Part shown: positions 8,708 to 15,201 of the stretch, one piece after another
Layout of the letters: every line of letters starts with the position of its first letter
Position numbering within the stretch: the first letter of the stretch is position 1
Source: Leptospira sp.
Lineage (GTDB): Bacteria; Spirochaetota; Leptospiria; Leptospirales; Leptospiraceae
Direction of reading: 5' to 3'
DNA length: 35,174 bases
NCBI GenBank assembly: GCA_002786225.1
Contig: PEQN01000031.1
Location: 1 to 35,174 of the forward strand
Program-made: the position numbers and the translations under genes
The notes under the pieces: model-generated
Told to the model about the DNA's origin: nothing
The model's input: only the letters and a program-made list of their open reading frames with translations
The model's database searches: none

Positions 8708-8782
8708 ATTTTGATATTTAATTCGTTGTATTGTAAGATCAAACCAAATTAAAGCAGTAAACCGTTTCAAGTCTTCACAACT

Positions 8783-9202
8783 TTATCTTTTGGCATCAAA
8801 CTTTTCGTCCAAGGAATACTTTCCTGGTCCTATCAATAGCAATGCAAGAAAGATAATTCCATCCTCCATAGCGTGAGAAAAATCCGAGAAGCCCTGTCCT
8901 TTACCTATGTGGTACATCATTGCAGTTAACATGGTAAATGCGAGTGCCATACAAGCTGGTCGGAATAGAACTCCAAGAATCAATAGAATTCCCCCACCAA
9001 ACTCAGCAAGTCCAGCCATAAAACCCCAGAAGGCTGGAAAAGAAGTGATTCCTATGAAACCCATAGCTCTTCCTAATTCTTCCCAGACGGGAACTCCACC
9101 AACTATTTTCGGTAAACCGTGGATTACGAATGCAATTCCCATTCCGATTCTCATAACGAGAATTCCAATTTCTCGGAAGCGATTGAAGTGATTGAGTATC
9201 AT
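8783..9202 (-). CDS. DoxX family membrane protein
   Basis: A 139-residue, four-helix membrane protein of the DoxX family. The first helix contains LVMRIGMGIAFVIHGLPKI, matching the conserved R-x-x-x-G...HG-x-x-K pattern; then come FWGFMAGLAEFGGGILLILG and two more hydrophobic helices, ending KYSLDEKF as is common. GGAGGA lies about eight bases before ATG 9202, a strong ribosome site. DoxX proteins are inner-membrane proteins associated with quinone or thiol redox functions; the substrate is not known here. A candidate promoter is at 9256-9284. Confidence 0.88.
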   Translation of the reverse strand: MILNHFNRFREIGILVMRIGMGIAFVIHGLPKIVGGVPVWEELGRAMGFIGITSFPAFWGFMAGLAEFGGGILLILGVLFRPACMALAFTMLTAMMYHIGKGQGFSDFSHAMEDGIIFLALLLIGPGKYSLDEKFDAKR

Positions 9203-9255
9203 GTTTTTATCCTCCGAGTTTTAGACATTTTGCATCTATTTCCCAAAGAAAAAAA

Positions 9256-9284
9256 AGTATTCTTAGGATTTTTTTCTAAATCAA
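9256..9284 (-). promoter_or_regulatory. Candidate promoter for the DoxX gene
   Basis: On the minus strand TTGATT (9284-9279) and AATACT (9261-9256) are separated by exactly 17 bp, with the doxX start about 55 bp downstream. Matches to sigma-70 boxes are 4 or 5 of 6 each in AT-rich DNA, so chance similarity is possible. Confidence 0.3.
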
Positions 9285-9351
9285 TTTCTTGTGCTTTCCT
9301 GCTGTAGACTCTTCTGCAACAGGAGGACCAGATAAAGAGAGGCTAGTTTAT

Positions 9352-9702
9352 TTATGCTCCAACTAACTCAAGTTTGCCGTGAGAATCACAGTGACCCTTG
9401 TGTGGATGATGGAGGTGCCCATCCACAAGATAATCAATATGATCTCCATGGGGAACAGCCTCATGTCCACAGCCTGGTCCATGGATATGAGATGCATCAT
9501 GGCTTGAGCAGCTATGGCCCGAAGTACATGCCTCTGGATTGCTACTACTTACTTCGATTTTGCATTCGTCATAATGTCCTTCGTGGCTATGGTGCAAATG
9601 TCCATCGTGTAAATAATCAACATGGTTACCGTGTTGGATTGCTGTATGACCGCAGTTGGGTCCATGTTGGTGGTTGTGGTTTTCGTGGGTGTGATGGCTC
9701 AT
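9352..9702 (-). CDS. Histidine-rich metal-binding protein with two repeats
   Basis: This is a 116-residue soluble protein with 28 His and 6 Cys. It consists of two copies of a unit of about 35 residues: HGPNCGHTAIQHG...VDYLHDGHLHH...EGHYDE at residues 13-46, and HGPGCGHEAVPHG...IDYLVDGHLHH...KGHCDS at 74-107, offset by 61. There is no signal peptide, so it should sit in the cytoplasm. GGAG lies eight bases before ATG 9702, inside the end of the upstream SmtB-type regulator gene, and the ATG overlaps that gene's TGA (ATGA). It is therefore co-translated with a metal sensor. Zinc (or nickel, cobalt) buffering or delivery is the likely role; this is inference from composition and operon. The His/Cys motif rather than any enzyme motif defines it. 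Confidence 0.85.
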   Translation of the reverse strand: MSHHTHENHNHQHGPNCGHTAIQHGNHVDYLHDGHLHHSHEGHYDECKIEVSSSNPEACTSGHSCSSHDASHIHGPGCGHEAVPHGDHIDYLVDGHLHHPHKGHCDSHGKLELVGA

Positions 9703-10061
9703 AGTTTGGCTCCTTTGTGTTCCTGAGAATGATCAATAGCGTTGGCAAGTAGATTGTGTATGTGTTCATCCACTAGAGAGTAATAAAGATGCTTACCATC
9801 TCTTCTTCTTTTTACCAAACCCTCGCTTCGCAGAAGCCTGAGCCTCTGGGAAATGGTAGATGCACCTTCTCCGAATGATTCAGCAATCTCGGTGACACAG
9901 GCCTCCCTATTGGACAAGCGCACAAGTAGAGAAAGTCTAGATTCATCGCCCAAGGCTCGGAAAAGTCTAGCTGCTTTTTCTAAGGCTAGGGCGGAGAAAA
10001 CCATAGGAATGATGGGCTCGTTTCTATGTTCGTGGCTTTCGCAAGCGGCTATTTCGATCAT
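9699..10061 (-). CDS. ArsR/SmtB-family metal-sensing repressor
   Basis: A 120-residue winged-helix repressor. The fold is clear: ARLFRALGDESRLSLLVRL, ACVTEIAESFG, recognition helix GASTISQRLRLLRSEGLV, wing KRRRDGKHLYYSL. The C-terminal helix carries the complete alpha-5 metal site DxH-X10-HxxE: Asp98, His100, His111, Glu114, as in SmtB and CzrA, which bind Zn(II)/Co(II). The N-terminal arm CESHEH (residues 7-12) and Cys55 match the places of the alpha-3N site, so a second site may exist. ATG 10061 is two bases from a perfect palindrome that should be its operator; an in-frame TGA just upstream excludes a longer reading. The histidine-rich gene follows with an ATGA overlap, so metal would induce both. 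Confidence 0.92.
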   Translation of the reverse strand: MIEIAACESHEHRNEPIIPMVFSALALEKAARLFRALGDESRLSLLVRLSNREACVTEIAESFGEGASTISQRLRLLRSEGLVKRRRDGKHLYYSLVDEHIHNLLANAIDHSQEHKGAKL

Positions 10062-10063
10062 AA

Positions 10064-10091
10064 ATACATTTCATCATATGATGAAATGTAT
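10064..10091. promoter_or_regulatory. Perfect 28-bp palindrome, presumed SmtB-type operator
   Basis: The half ATACATTTCATCAT (10064-10077) is followed by its exact reverse complement (10078-10091). It sits 2 bp before the regulator's start codon on the minus strand. Minus-strand TATGAT within it is a good -10 box, so the operator would cover the promoter and the start, implying a very short or absent 5' leader. Long AT-rich inverted repeats of this sort are typical of SmtB/CzrA operators. Confidence 0.8.
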
Positions 10092-10166
10092 GGAAAGTCT
10101 TTTTTTAAGATTACTATTCATTTTTTTATTCAAACTCCGTTCTATGATAAGATAGGAATGATTGTA

Positions 10167-10472
10167 ATGATTACTAAGACAGAAAATCCGAGAGTATTTA
10201 AAGTGAATGAAAAAGACTTGGATATACTTTCCATGTCAACATTTGAATCAGAACTAGACCTTGCTTTAATTGCTACCTCTGATTCAGTTTCGCTGGATTT
10301 TACAGAAGTAGAAGAAATATCCTCAGCAATTCTCGGTATTCTTTTAGCTAAGAAAATGAAGTTAAAGAAAAAAGGTATTGAGATCAATTTGATGAATGTT
10401 TCAAATTATTTACAAAGAATTCTGAAGCTTTTAAATTTGAGTGATTACTTTCTTCCTGCCAAGGTATATTGA
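10167..10472 (+). CDS. STAS-domain protein (anti-anti-sigma factor-like)
   Basis: From ATG 10167 the protein has 101 residues and is a single STAS domain: FKVNEKDLDILSMSTFESEL, then the core SLDFTEVEEISSAILGILL, KMKLKKKGIEINLMNV and LQRILKLLNLSDYF. The Ser-Ser in EEISSA is where SpoIIAA/RsbV proteins carry the phosphorylated Ser. AGGA at 10154-10157 lies nine bases before this ATG; ATG 10158 is too close to it. Such proteins switch partners with anti-sigma kinases under control of PP2C phosphatases such as the one at 15202-16998, but no kinase is in the window, so that link is only a possibility. A broken gene follows in the same direction. Confidence 0.78.
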   Translation: MITKTENPRVFKVNEKDLDILSMSTFESELDLALIATSDSVSLDFTEVEEISSAILGILLAKKMKLKKKGIEINLMNVSNYLQRILKLLNLSDYFLPAKVY

Positions 10473-10489
10473 AGAGAGTTAATTATAAT

Positions 10490-10859
10490 CAGTTTGCAAT
10501 ATCAGTTCAGTTATTCCATCCTCTGTTAAGACTTTTTCCTCTAAGTCATCGGAAACCATCACAAAACTATTCGTTTATGATCGTACAGAAAATTTAGCAA
10601 TTTGGGAAGCTGTAATTAGTGAAAATGAGGAAGAGAAACCCCATTTCTTTATAGCAGATATTGAGAACAACCAAATTCTCCAAGACTTCCCCTATCCTTA
10701 GCGAGATATACTAGGAGGGGATTGGATCAATTGATTGCATCCAAACAATTCAATTGTATGCAAGAAAATAATGTTTCAGGTTCTAAGTTCCCATTTGGAT
10801 TAGCGCTCGTCATGGAAGGAGAACAGTTGTTCATGATTCAATTTAAGAACAAAAAATAG
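10490..10859 (+). pseudogene. Broken gene: no start codon and one frameshift
   Basis: This region is missed by ORF calling but reads as protein with the codon bias of its neighbours. One frame, open from about 10490, gives KTFSSKSSETITKLFVYDR and later KPHFFIADIENNQILQDF, then meets TAG at 10699-10701. One base shifted, the reading continues through RRGLDQLIASKQFNCMQ and FPFGLALVMEGEQLFMIQF to a TAG at 10857-10859. No ATG, GTG or TTG opens the first frame, so the 5' end is lost as well. I do not recognise the family. It may once have been co-transcribed with the STAS gene. A sequencing error would explain the frameshift but not the missing start. Confidence 0.6.
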
Positions 10860-10865
10860 AGGGAA

Positions 10866-12263
10866 CTATTCGGTCTTTTTCAAATCGGCTAATGGAATTT
10901 CAAATTTATACAATTCTTTCCCATATGTATTTTTTGTGCTTAGGCGTATCATGCGATCCTTTCCTATTCCAGTGATTTCAATTAAGCCATACACTCTATC
11001 CAGTATGTATGAATCGGGAATTCTGTACTGGTTTGGTTCTGATTGTGTAGTAGAGGAGAGACCAGCCGTTAGAGGAGAAATGGTCCATTCATAAATCGGA
11101 TACAAGTTTCCTCTGTCCAAACGGCTGATTTCAGAATGGTGCCTATCTCCAGAGAGAAATATTACACCAGAGATTTTCATTTTATGAATGAAATCTAAAA
11201 TTTCATTTCTATCTTCTTCGTAATTGGAAAGATTTTCATATACTTGAGCAGAATTGATAAACTGACCACCTAAGACTATAAACTTAATTTTTGACTGACT
11301 ATCACTGAGTGCATTGAATAACCATTCTTTTTGTTTTCTTCCCAGTGCTGATCTTCCTTTGGATTTCTGAAAGCTTTTAGGTTTTTCTAGATCGTAAAAA
11401 TTGGTATTTGCTGTACGAAAAGTTCGGTTATCTAAAAGAAAGAACTCAATATCTGACCAAGTATAAGATCTATACAAACCTTTCTTAGGATAGCTAGGAT
11501 CTGGCCAGTACTCCTTAAAAATTCTTTCAACAGAATCTCTGAATCCATACGAAGAGCTTGCATCATTAGGACCAAAATCATGATCATCCCAAGTTGCAAT
11601 ATGAAACATGGAAGCAAGCATAGATTGCATCTCTCGGTTACGGCGAGTATGAGAATATCGATAGTAGATTCCCGATTCAGAATCCCAGTCAGCTTCTCGA
11701 AGGTACACATTGTCTCCCATCCAGACAAAAAACTCAGGTTGATCTTTTTGGATGCTTGCAAAAATTTCATAGCCTGATCCATAGATCTTTCCAAGTCTAT
11801 CATAGGCTGGATCATTGATGTAATTGCAGGATCCTATAGCGAATCTTACATCGGGTGGGTCTTTTCTCCACTGCCAAAGTGGTTTAGTCTTAAATTCCAA
11901 AGCGTAGTCAAATGCTATTTCTTTTTGGTTAACGAGAATTTTATATTCATAGGTTTTACTCGGTTCAAGAAGAGTAAGGGGAATCGTAAGAGTTCCTGAC
12001 TTATGTTTGGGTTCAAATACTTGGCTCAAGTGGTAGCTTGAAGATGGATTCTTAGATTTTTCTTTGTCGCGATATTGAATTTGAACTGATATTGGTTGTT
12101 TTGATTTGGGCCATTCAGTCCAGATCTGGACTTCTCTCATTCCGGTATAGCCAACCATAGGTCCAGATATAGGGCGGAAAGCTTTTGGTTCAGAGCTTAT
12201 ACTGCTTGAAACAACGAACAAGATACAAAGAAAACCATGCAATAGAGAATTCATTTTATTCAT
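10866..12263 (-). CDS. PhoD-like metallophosphatase, exported
   Basis: A 465-residue protein with an N-terminal signal peptide (LLHGFLCILFVVSSSISSE; MNKMN allows ATG 12263 or 12254). An N-terminal Ig/fibronectin-like domain (about 30-130) precedes the PhoD catalytic domain: FAIGSCNY at about 141-148, FVWMGDNVY at 179-187, WDDHDFGPND at 225-234, FFLLDNRTFR, then FLSGDRHHSE near the end. These are the metal-binding motifs of PhoD/alkaline phosphatase D, which hydrolyse phosphodiesters and monoesters in the periplasm. The first 24 residues are a Sec-type signal; no twin arginine is seen, unlike classic PhoD. It lies 12 bp downstream of the TetR gene and is probably its co-transcribed partner. 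Confidence 0.87.
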   Translation of the reverse strand: MNKMNSLLHGFLCILFVVSSSISSEPKAFRPISGPMVGYTGMREVQIWTEWPKSKQPISVQIQYRDKEKSKNPSSSYHLSQVFEPKHKSGTLTIPLTLLEPSKTYEYKILVNQKEIAFDYALEFKTKPLWQWRKDPPDVRFAIGSCNYINDPAYDRLGKIYGSGYEIFASIQKDQPEFFVWMGDNVYLREADWDSESGIYYRYSHTRRNREMQSMLASMFHIATWDDHDFGPNDASSSYGFRDSVERIFKEYWPDPSYPKKGLYRSYTWSDIEFFLLDNRTFRTANTNFYDLEKPKSFQKSKGRSALGRKQKEWLFNALSDSQSKIKFIVLGGQFINSAQVYENLSNYEEDRNEILDFIHKMKISGVIFLSGDRHHSEISRLDRGNLYPIYEWTISPLTAGLSSTTQSEPNQYRIPDSYILDRVYGLIEITGIGKDRMIRLSTKNTYGKELYKFEIPLADLKKTE

Positions 12264-12275
12264 TTTTAGATATTT

Positions 12276-12896
12276 CTATTCCTTATATGATTTGTAAATA
12301 GTAAGCATAGTGGGTTTCATAGATTTTATATAACTTTTGTTATTAGACATTCTCCAAGTAATCAAGCAACCTTCATATATATTGATCCAATCTCTTGTTA
12401 AACCTATAGAGTTAAAGTTAGATGCTATTCGTTTTTTTTCTTTCATTTTTTTGAAGAAAGCTAAAAATAATTTCTCCCAACTTTTAACAGCGTCCTCGAA
12501 TTGATTTGAGAACTTACTATCATCTTTTGGGAATTGAGCTGAAAAGAGGGCTATAGGACAGCCTTGGTAGATTTCTTCCTTAGATTTAGTCTGGAGGAGA
12601 ATTGCTTTTTCTAGATTATCTAAGAAAGCTTCTGGACTATCGCTAGATTTTAAGATAGCTCGAAACCAAAGCAGAATTTCTACCGCATAACGATGAATTA
12701 CTTTTTTTCCTAAATCTTCTTTGGATGGAAAATGATCATAAAAACTAGCCTTAGCGGTTTTGGATTCTTGGATTATTTGGTTTATCCCAGTAGCATTGAA
12801 TCCTTGGAAGTAAAATAATTCAGATGCCTTATTAAGAATTCTCTGTTTGGGAGAAGGGTCTATTGGGCTCTTTCGATTATTCTTAGTTTGATCCAT
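12276..12896 (-). CDS. TetR-family regulator, divergent from the thioesterase
   Basis: 206 residues. The DNA-binding domain is PKQRILNKASELFYFQGF, then NATGINQIIQESKTAKASFY as helix-turn-helix, then HFPSKEDLGKKV. The C-terminal half has the YQGCPIALFSAQF pattern of the TetR_C subgroup that includes YxaF/LmrA-type regulators. The start ATG 12896 is preceded by AGGGA. A candidate promoter with TTGACT and TACATT lies just upstream. Two inverted repeats with the half-site CAGACA/TGTCTG lie between this gene and the divergent thioesterase, so it very likely represses itself and that gene. The PhoD-like gene follows after 12 bp. Confidence 0.9.
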   Translation of the reverse strand: MDQTKNNRKSPIDPSPKQRILNKASELFYFQGFNATGINQIIQESKTAKASFYDHFPSKEDLGKKVIHRYAVEILLWFRAILKSSDSPEAFLDNLEKAILLQTKSKEEIYQGCPIALFSAQFPKDDSKFSNQFEDAVKSWEKLFLAFFKKMKEKKRIASNFNSIGLTRDWINIYEGCLITWRMSNNKSYIKSMKPTMLTIYKSYKE

Positions 12897-12907
12897 ACTT
12901 CCCTATA

Positions 12908-12936
12908 AATGTAATTCCTGTATAAATCGTAGTCAA
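12908..12936 (-). promoter_or_regulatory. Candidate promoter of the tetR-phoD unit
   Basis: Minus strand: TTGACT (12936-12931), 17-bp spacer, TACATT (12913-12908). The tetR ATG is only 11 bases downstream, so the leader would be very short. The first TetR operator abuts the -35 region on its upstream side. Confidence 0.4.
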
Positions 12937-12945
12937 GGGAAAAAA

Positions 12946-12961
12946 CAGACAATTCTGTCTG
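12946..12961. promoter_or_regulatory. TetR operator 1
   Basis: CAGACA (12946-12951), a 4-bp centre ATTC, then the exact reverse complement TGTCTG (12956-12961). It shares its half-site with operator 2, and the two centres are 50 bp apart. Confidence 0.6.
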
Positions 12962-12992
12962 AAAAAGTATATGAGAATTCGAAATTTTATTT

Positions 12993-13014
12993 ACAGACAG
13001 ACCGATCTGTCTGT
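12993..13014. promoter_or_regulatory. TetR operator 2
   Basis: A 22-bp inverted repeat with one mismatched pair: arm ACAGACAGA (12993-13001) and arm TCTGTCTGT (13006-13014) around CCGA. It ends 10 bp before the thioesterase ATG, so a bound repressor would block transcription start of that gene. Confidence 0.72.
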
Positions 13015-13024
13015 TTATGGAAAA

Positions 13025-13501
13025 ATGGAACAAACTCAAAATCACACACAACAACTGGACACAAAATTATTATTCAATCCTGAGATAGCTAAGAATGCAA
13101 AAACCAACCATACAACAGAGATACCTGTTTTATGGAGTCAGTTAGATGCAAATGGGCATGTGAACAATGGAACGTATCAATTCTATCTTGATGAAGCAAG
13201 AATGCAAGCTCTAGAAGAAGAGGGTTTTTCAATATCACTTATGCGTGATGCAAATATTGGTCCAGTAATTCAGAAGGTTGAAATAAAATATTCAAAACCA
13301 GTTCAACACCCAGAGACAGTCTTGATTGAAACTACCTTTTCTGAAATAAAGGGATTTCGTGGAAAAGTACACCAAACTATAAGAAGAAAATCAGATAATG
13401 AAAAAGTATGTGAGGCTACCTTCGATGCTTTGTTCTTTGATTTTACAAAAAATCGACCTTGGAAGTTGCCAGAAGTAATTCGTAATAAATATACAAATTA
13501 A
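13025..13501 (+). CDS. Acyl-CoA thioesterase (4HBT hotdog family)
   Basis: From ATG 13025, 158 residues with a single hotdog domain. The YbgC/FadM-type active-site region is WSQLDANGHVNNGTYQFYLD, with Asp41 as the likely catalytic residue, followed by EARMQAL and the strands VEIKYSKPVQHPETVLIET and KVHQTIRRKSDNEKVCEATF. The family hydrolyses acyl-CoA thioesters in the cytoplasm. A GTG/ATG-type start further upstream (12971) would place translated DNA over operator 2 and adds a basic leader unlike the family, so 13025 is preferred; GGA lies four bases before it. The divergent TetR and its operators suggest induction by a fatty-acyl ligand or solvent-like compound, which is inference. Confidence 0.85.
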   Translation: MEQTQNHTQQLDTKLLFNPEIAKNAKTNHTTEIPVLWSQLDANGHVNNGTYQFYLDEARMQALEEEGFSISLMRDANIGPVIQKVEIKYSKPVQHPETVLIETTFSEIKGFRGKVHQTIRRKSDNEKVCEATFDALFFDFTKNRPWKLPEVIRNKYTN

Positions 13502-13529
13502 AGATAGAAGTATTTAAATATTTCCTTTT

Positions 13530-14480
13530 CTACTTCAACATAGATTCAATTCGTTCAACGGCAGCTATTCCTTCTTCAATAGCTTCTTTGGCTCTATGGA
13601 ATTCCATTAATCCCATATAGCCAAGCTTAGGTGAAATTAAAACATCGGGGGGATCACCAGCCATACGTGACCTTGTTATACGAATTTGCATGATATTGAT
13701 CGACTTACTGATCACTTCAATCATAGAGGGACGTTCATCTTTTTCTATATCAAGACTGTCCTTGAGATCTTTACCCCAGAAATTACTCGTGATTCTTTCC
13801 TTAGTCGCAGTCCAAAACGAAGGTTCCTTAGAGGGAGAATGATTGGAATTATCTTCTGGCACAGTACTTTGTGAACTATCTTCCGATGGTGTCTGGCTAG
13901 GTGGTGCTGTAGAATCTAACAAATCTGTATTCAAATCTATAGCAATAATATACTCAGCACCCATAGCACGACAGAGAGAAACAGGAACTGGGTTCACCAA
14001 ACCTCCATCAACAAGCCATCTACCGTCTCTTAGCACAGGCGTAAAGATAGCAGGTAAAGAGATGGATGCTCTTGCCGCTGAAAGTAGCTGTCCGGAACGA
14101 AGCCATACTTCTAGACCAGTTTCCACATCAGTCGCAACTGCTCCAAATTTTTTGGGAAGAGTGGATATCTCCGATTCACCAAATCGTTCTTTCATATAGT
14201 CGAAAAGTTTCTTCCCTTTGAAGAGACCACCTCCACCTTTGAAATTAAAATCCATGAAACCAACTACATCCTTCCATTCCAGGGTTTTGACCCATGCTTC
14301 CAAATCATCCAATTGATTGGATGCATAAGCAGCAGCTACTATTGATCCAACAGATGTTCCACATACCACTTCTGGAAATATTCCTCTGGCTTCTAAGGCT
14401 CTTATGACTCCAATGTGAGACCAGCCTCGTGCTGATCCAGATCCCAGGGCAAGACCAATTTTCTTTTTCTTATGTTTCAA
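13530..14480 (-). CDS. Patatin-like phospholipase (RssA/YchK type)
   Basis: A 316-residue patatin-family lipid acyl hydrolase. The oxyanion loop is GSGSARGWSHIG (residues 13-24), the nucleophile elbow GTSVG places Ser43, and the catalytic Asp is Asp158 in VDGGLVNP. An acidic, Ser/Pro-rich insert (about 190-215, including SQTPSEDSSQS) precedes a C-terminal helical region. There is no signal peptide, so it acts in the cytoplasm or at the inner face of the membrane. The start codon is TTG 14480, supported by GGAG at 14488-14491 seven bases upstream; no ATG fits. It converges on the thioesterase gene with 28 bp between. Confidence 0.9.
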   Translation of the reverse strand: MKHKKKKIGLALGSGSARGWSHIGVIRALEARGIFPEVVCGTSVGSIVAAAYASNQLDDLEAWVKTLEWKDVVGFMDFNFKGGGGLFKGKKLFDYMKERFGESEISTLPKKFGAVATDVETGLEVWLRSGQLLSAARASISLPAIFTPVLRDGRWLVDGGLVNPVPVSLCRAMGAEYIIAIDLNTDLLDSTAPPSQTPSEDSSQSTVPEDNSNHSPSKEPSFWTATKERITSNFWGKDLKDSLDIEKDERPSMIEVISKSINIMQIRITRSRMAGDPPDVLISPKLGYMGLMEFHRAKEAIEEGIAAVERIESMLK

Positions 14481-14638
14481 TTTCTTACTCCAAAAAATCT
14501 TTATGTAGACAGAACTAGCTTTGAGAATAGCTATGAATTTTTAAAGTACAAGATAAAAATTTTATTCATAGAAAAAGATTTGAAAGAATTTTCTATTTGG
14601 TTTATATAAAAACTACAGGGAAGGGCAGGAAGGGTGAT

Positions 14639-15193
14639 ATGAATGAAAGACTGAGTCGTAGAAATTTTATCCAAAAGCTGGGCATAGTAAGCTTGTTGCT
14701 ATCGATTCCAGATCTTTCTGCTGAGGAGAGAGTGATGATACAAGGTCAGAAAAGTTTTGCAGATTTAAAGCAGGTTAGAGACTTCCTAAAAACCAACTCG
14801 GACTTACTACGGAAATCTGAACCAAAAGGAGAATGGAAGCTTGGCAAAATACTAAGCCACTGTGCTCAGTCCATAGAATATTCCTTAACTGGCTACCCTG
14901 ATAATAAATCGAAATTGTTTCAGTGGACAATAGGTTCAATTGCATTTTTGGTTTTTTCTCTTCGTGGCAAGATGTCACATGGACTTAGTGAACCCATACC
15001 TGGAGCAGAGGCAATAGCAGATAATACTAGTGTAGAGACAGGAATCCTTCGACTAACAAAGGCTATAGATGATTTTCTTTTGACAGAAACTGAAAGTTTA
15101 AAACCTCATTTTGCTTATGGGAATCTCGATAAATCTGGATACGACTCAGCGCATACCTTTCACATCAACAATCATTTGGAAGAGTTAGCTTAG
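14639..15193 (+). CDS. DUF1569 protein with Tat-type signal
   Basis: ATG 14639 is chosen because GGAAGG lies six bases upstream; a TTG-type extension to 14597 has no support. The 184-residue protein starts with a twin-arginine signal (LSRRNFIQKLGIVSLLLSIP). The mature part fits DUF1569, a DinB-like four-helix family: FADLKQVRDFLK, WKLGKILSHCAQSIEYSL, MSHGLSEPIPGAEAI, then HTFHINNHLEELA, where the His residues are probable metal ligands. Most DUF1569 proteins are annotated only by this domain; function unknown. It converges on the phosphatase gene with 8 bp between. Confidence 0.8.
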   Translation: MNERLSRRNFIQKLGIVSLLLSIPDLSAEERVMIQGQKSFADLKQVRDFLKTNSDLLRKSEPKGEWKLGKILSHCAQSIEYSLTGYPDNKSKLFQWTIGSIAFLVFSLRGKMSHGLSEPIPGAEAIADNTSVETGILRLTKAIDDFLLTETESLKPHFAYGNLDKSGYDSAHTFHINNHLEELA

Positions 15194-15201
15194 TCTAAAA
15201 G

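Noticed and set aside
9303..9330. Imperfect CCTGCTG/CAACAGG repeat between doxX and the histidine-rich gene
   Set aside because: One mismatch in a 7-bp stem, a long loop and no U tract; not enough to call a terminator.
9354..9704. Plus-strand ORF exactly opposite the histidine-rich gene
   Set aside because: It mirrors the His-codon-rich gene, which has a strong ribosome site, clear repeats and operon context.
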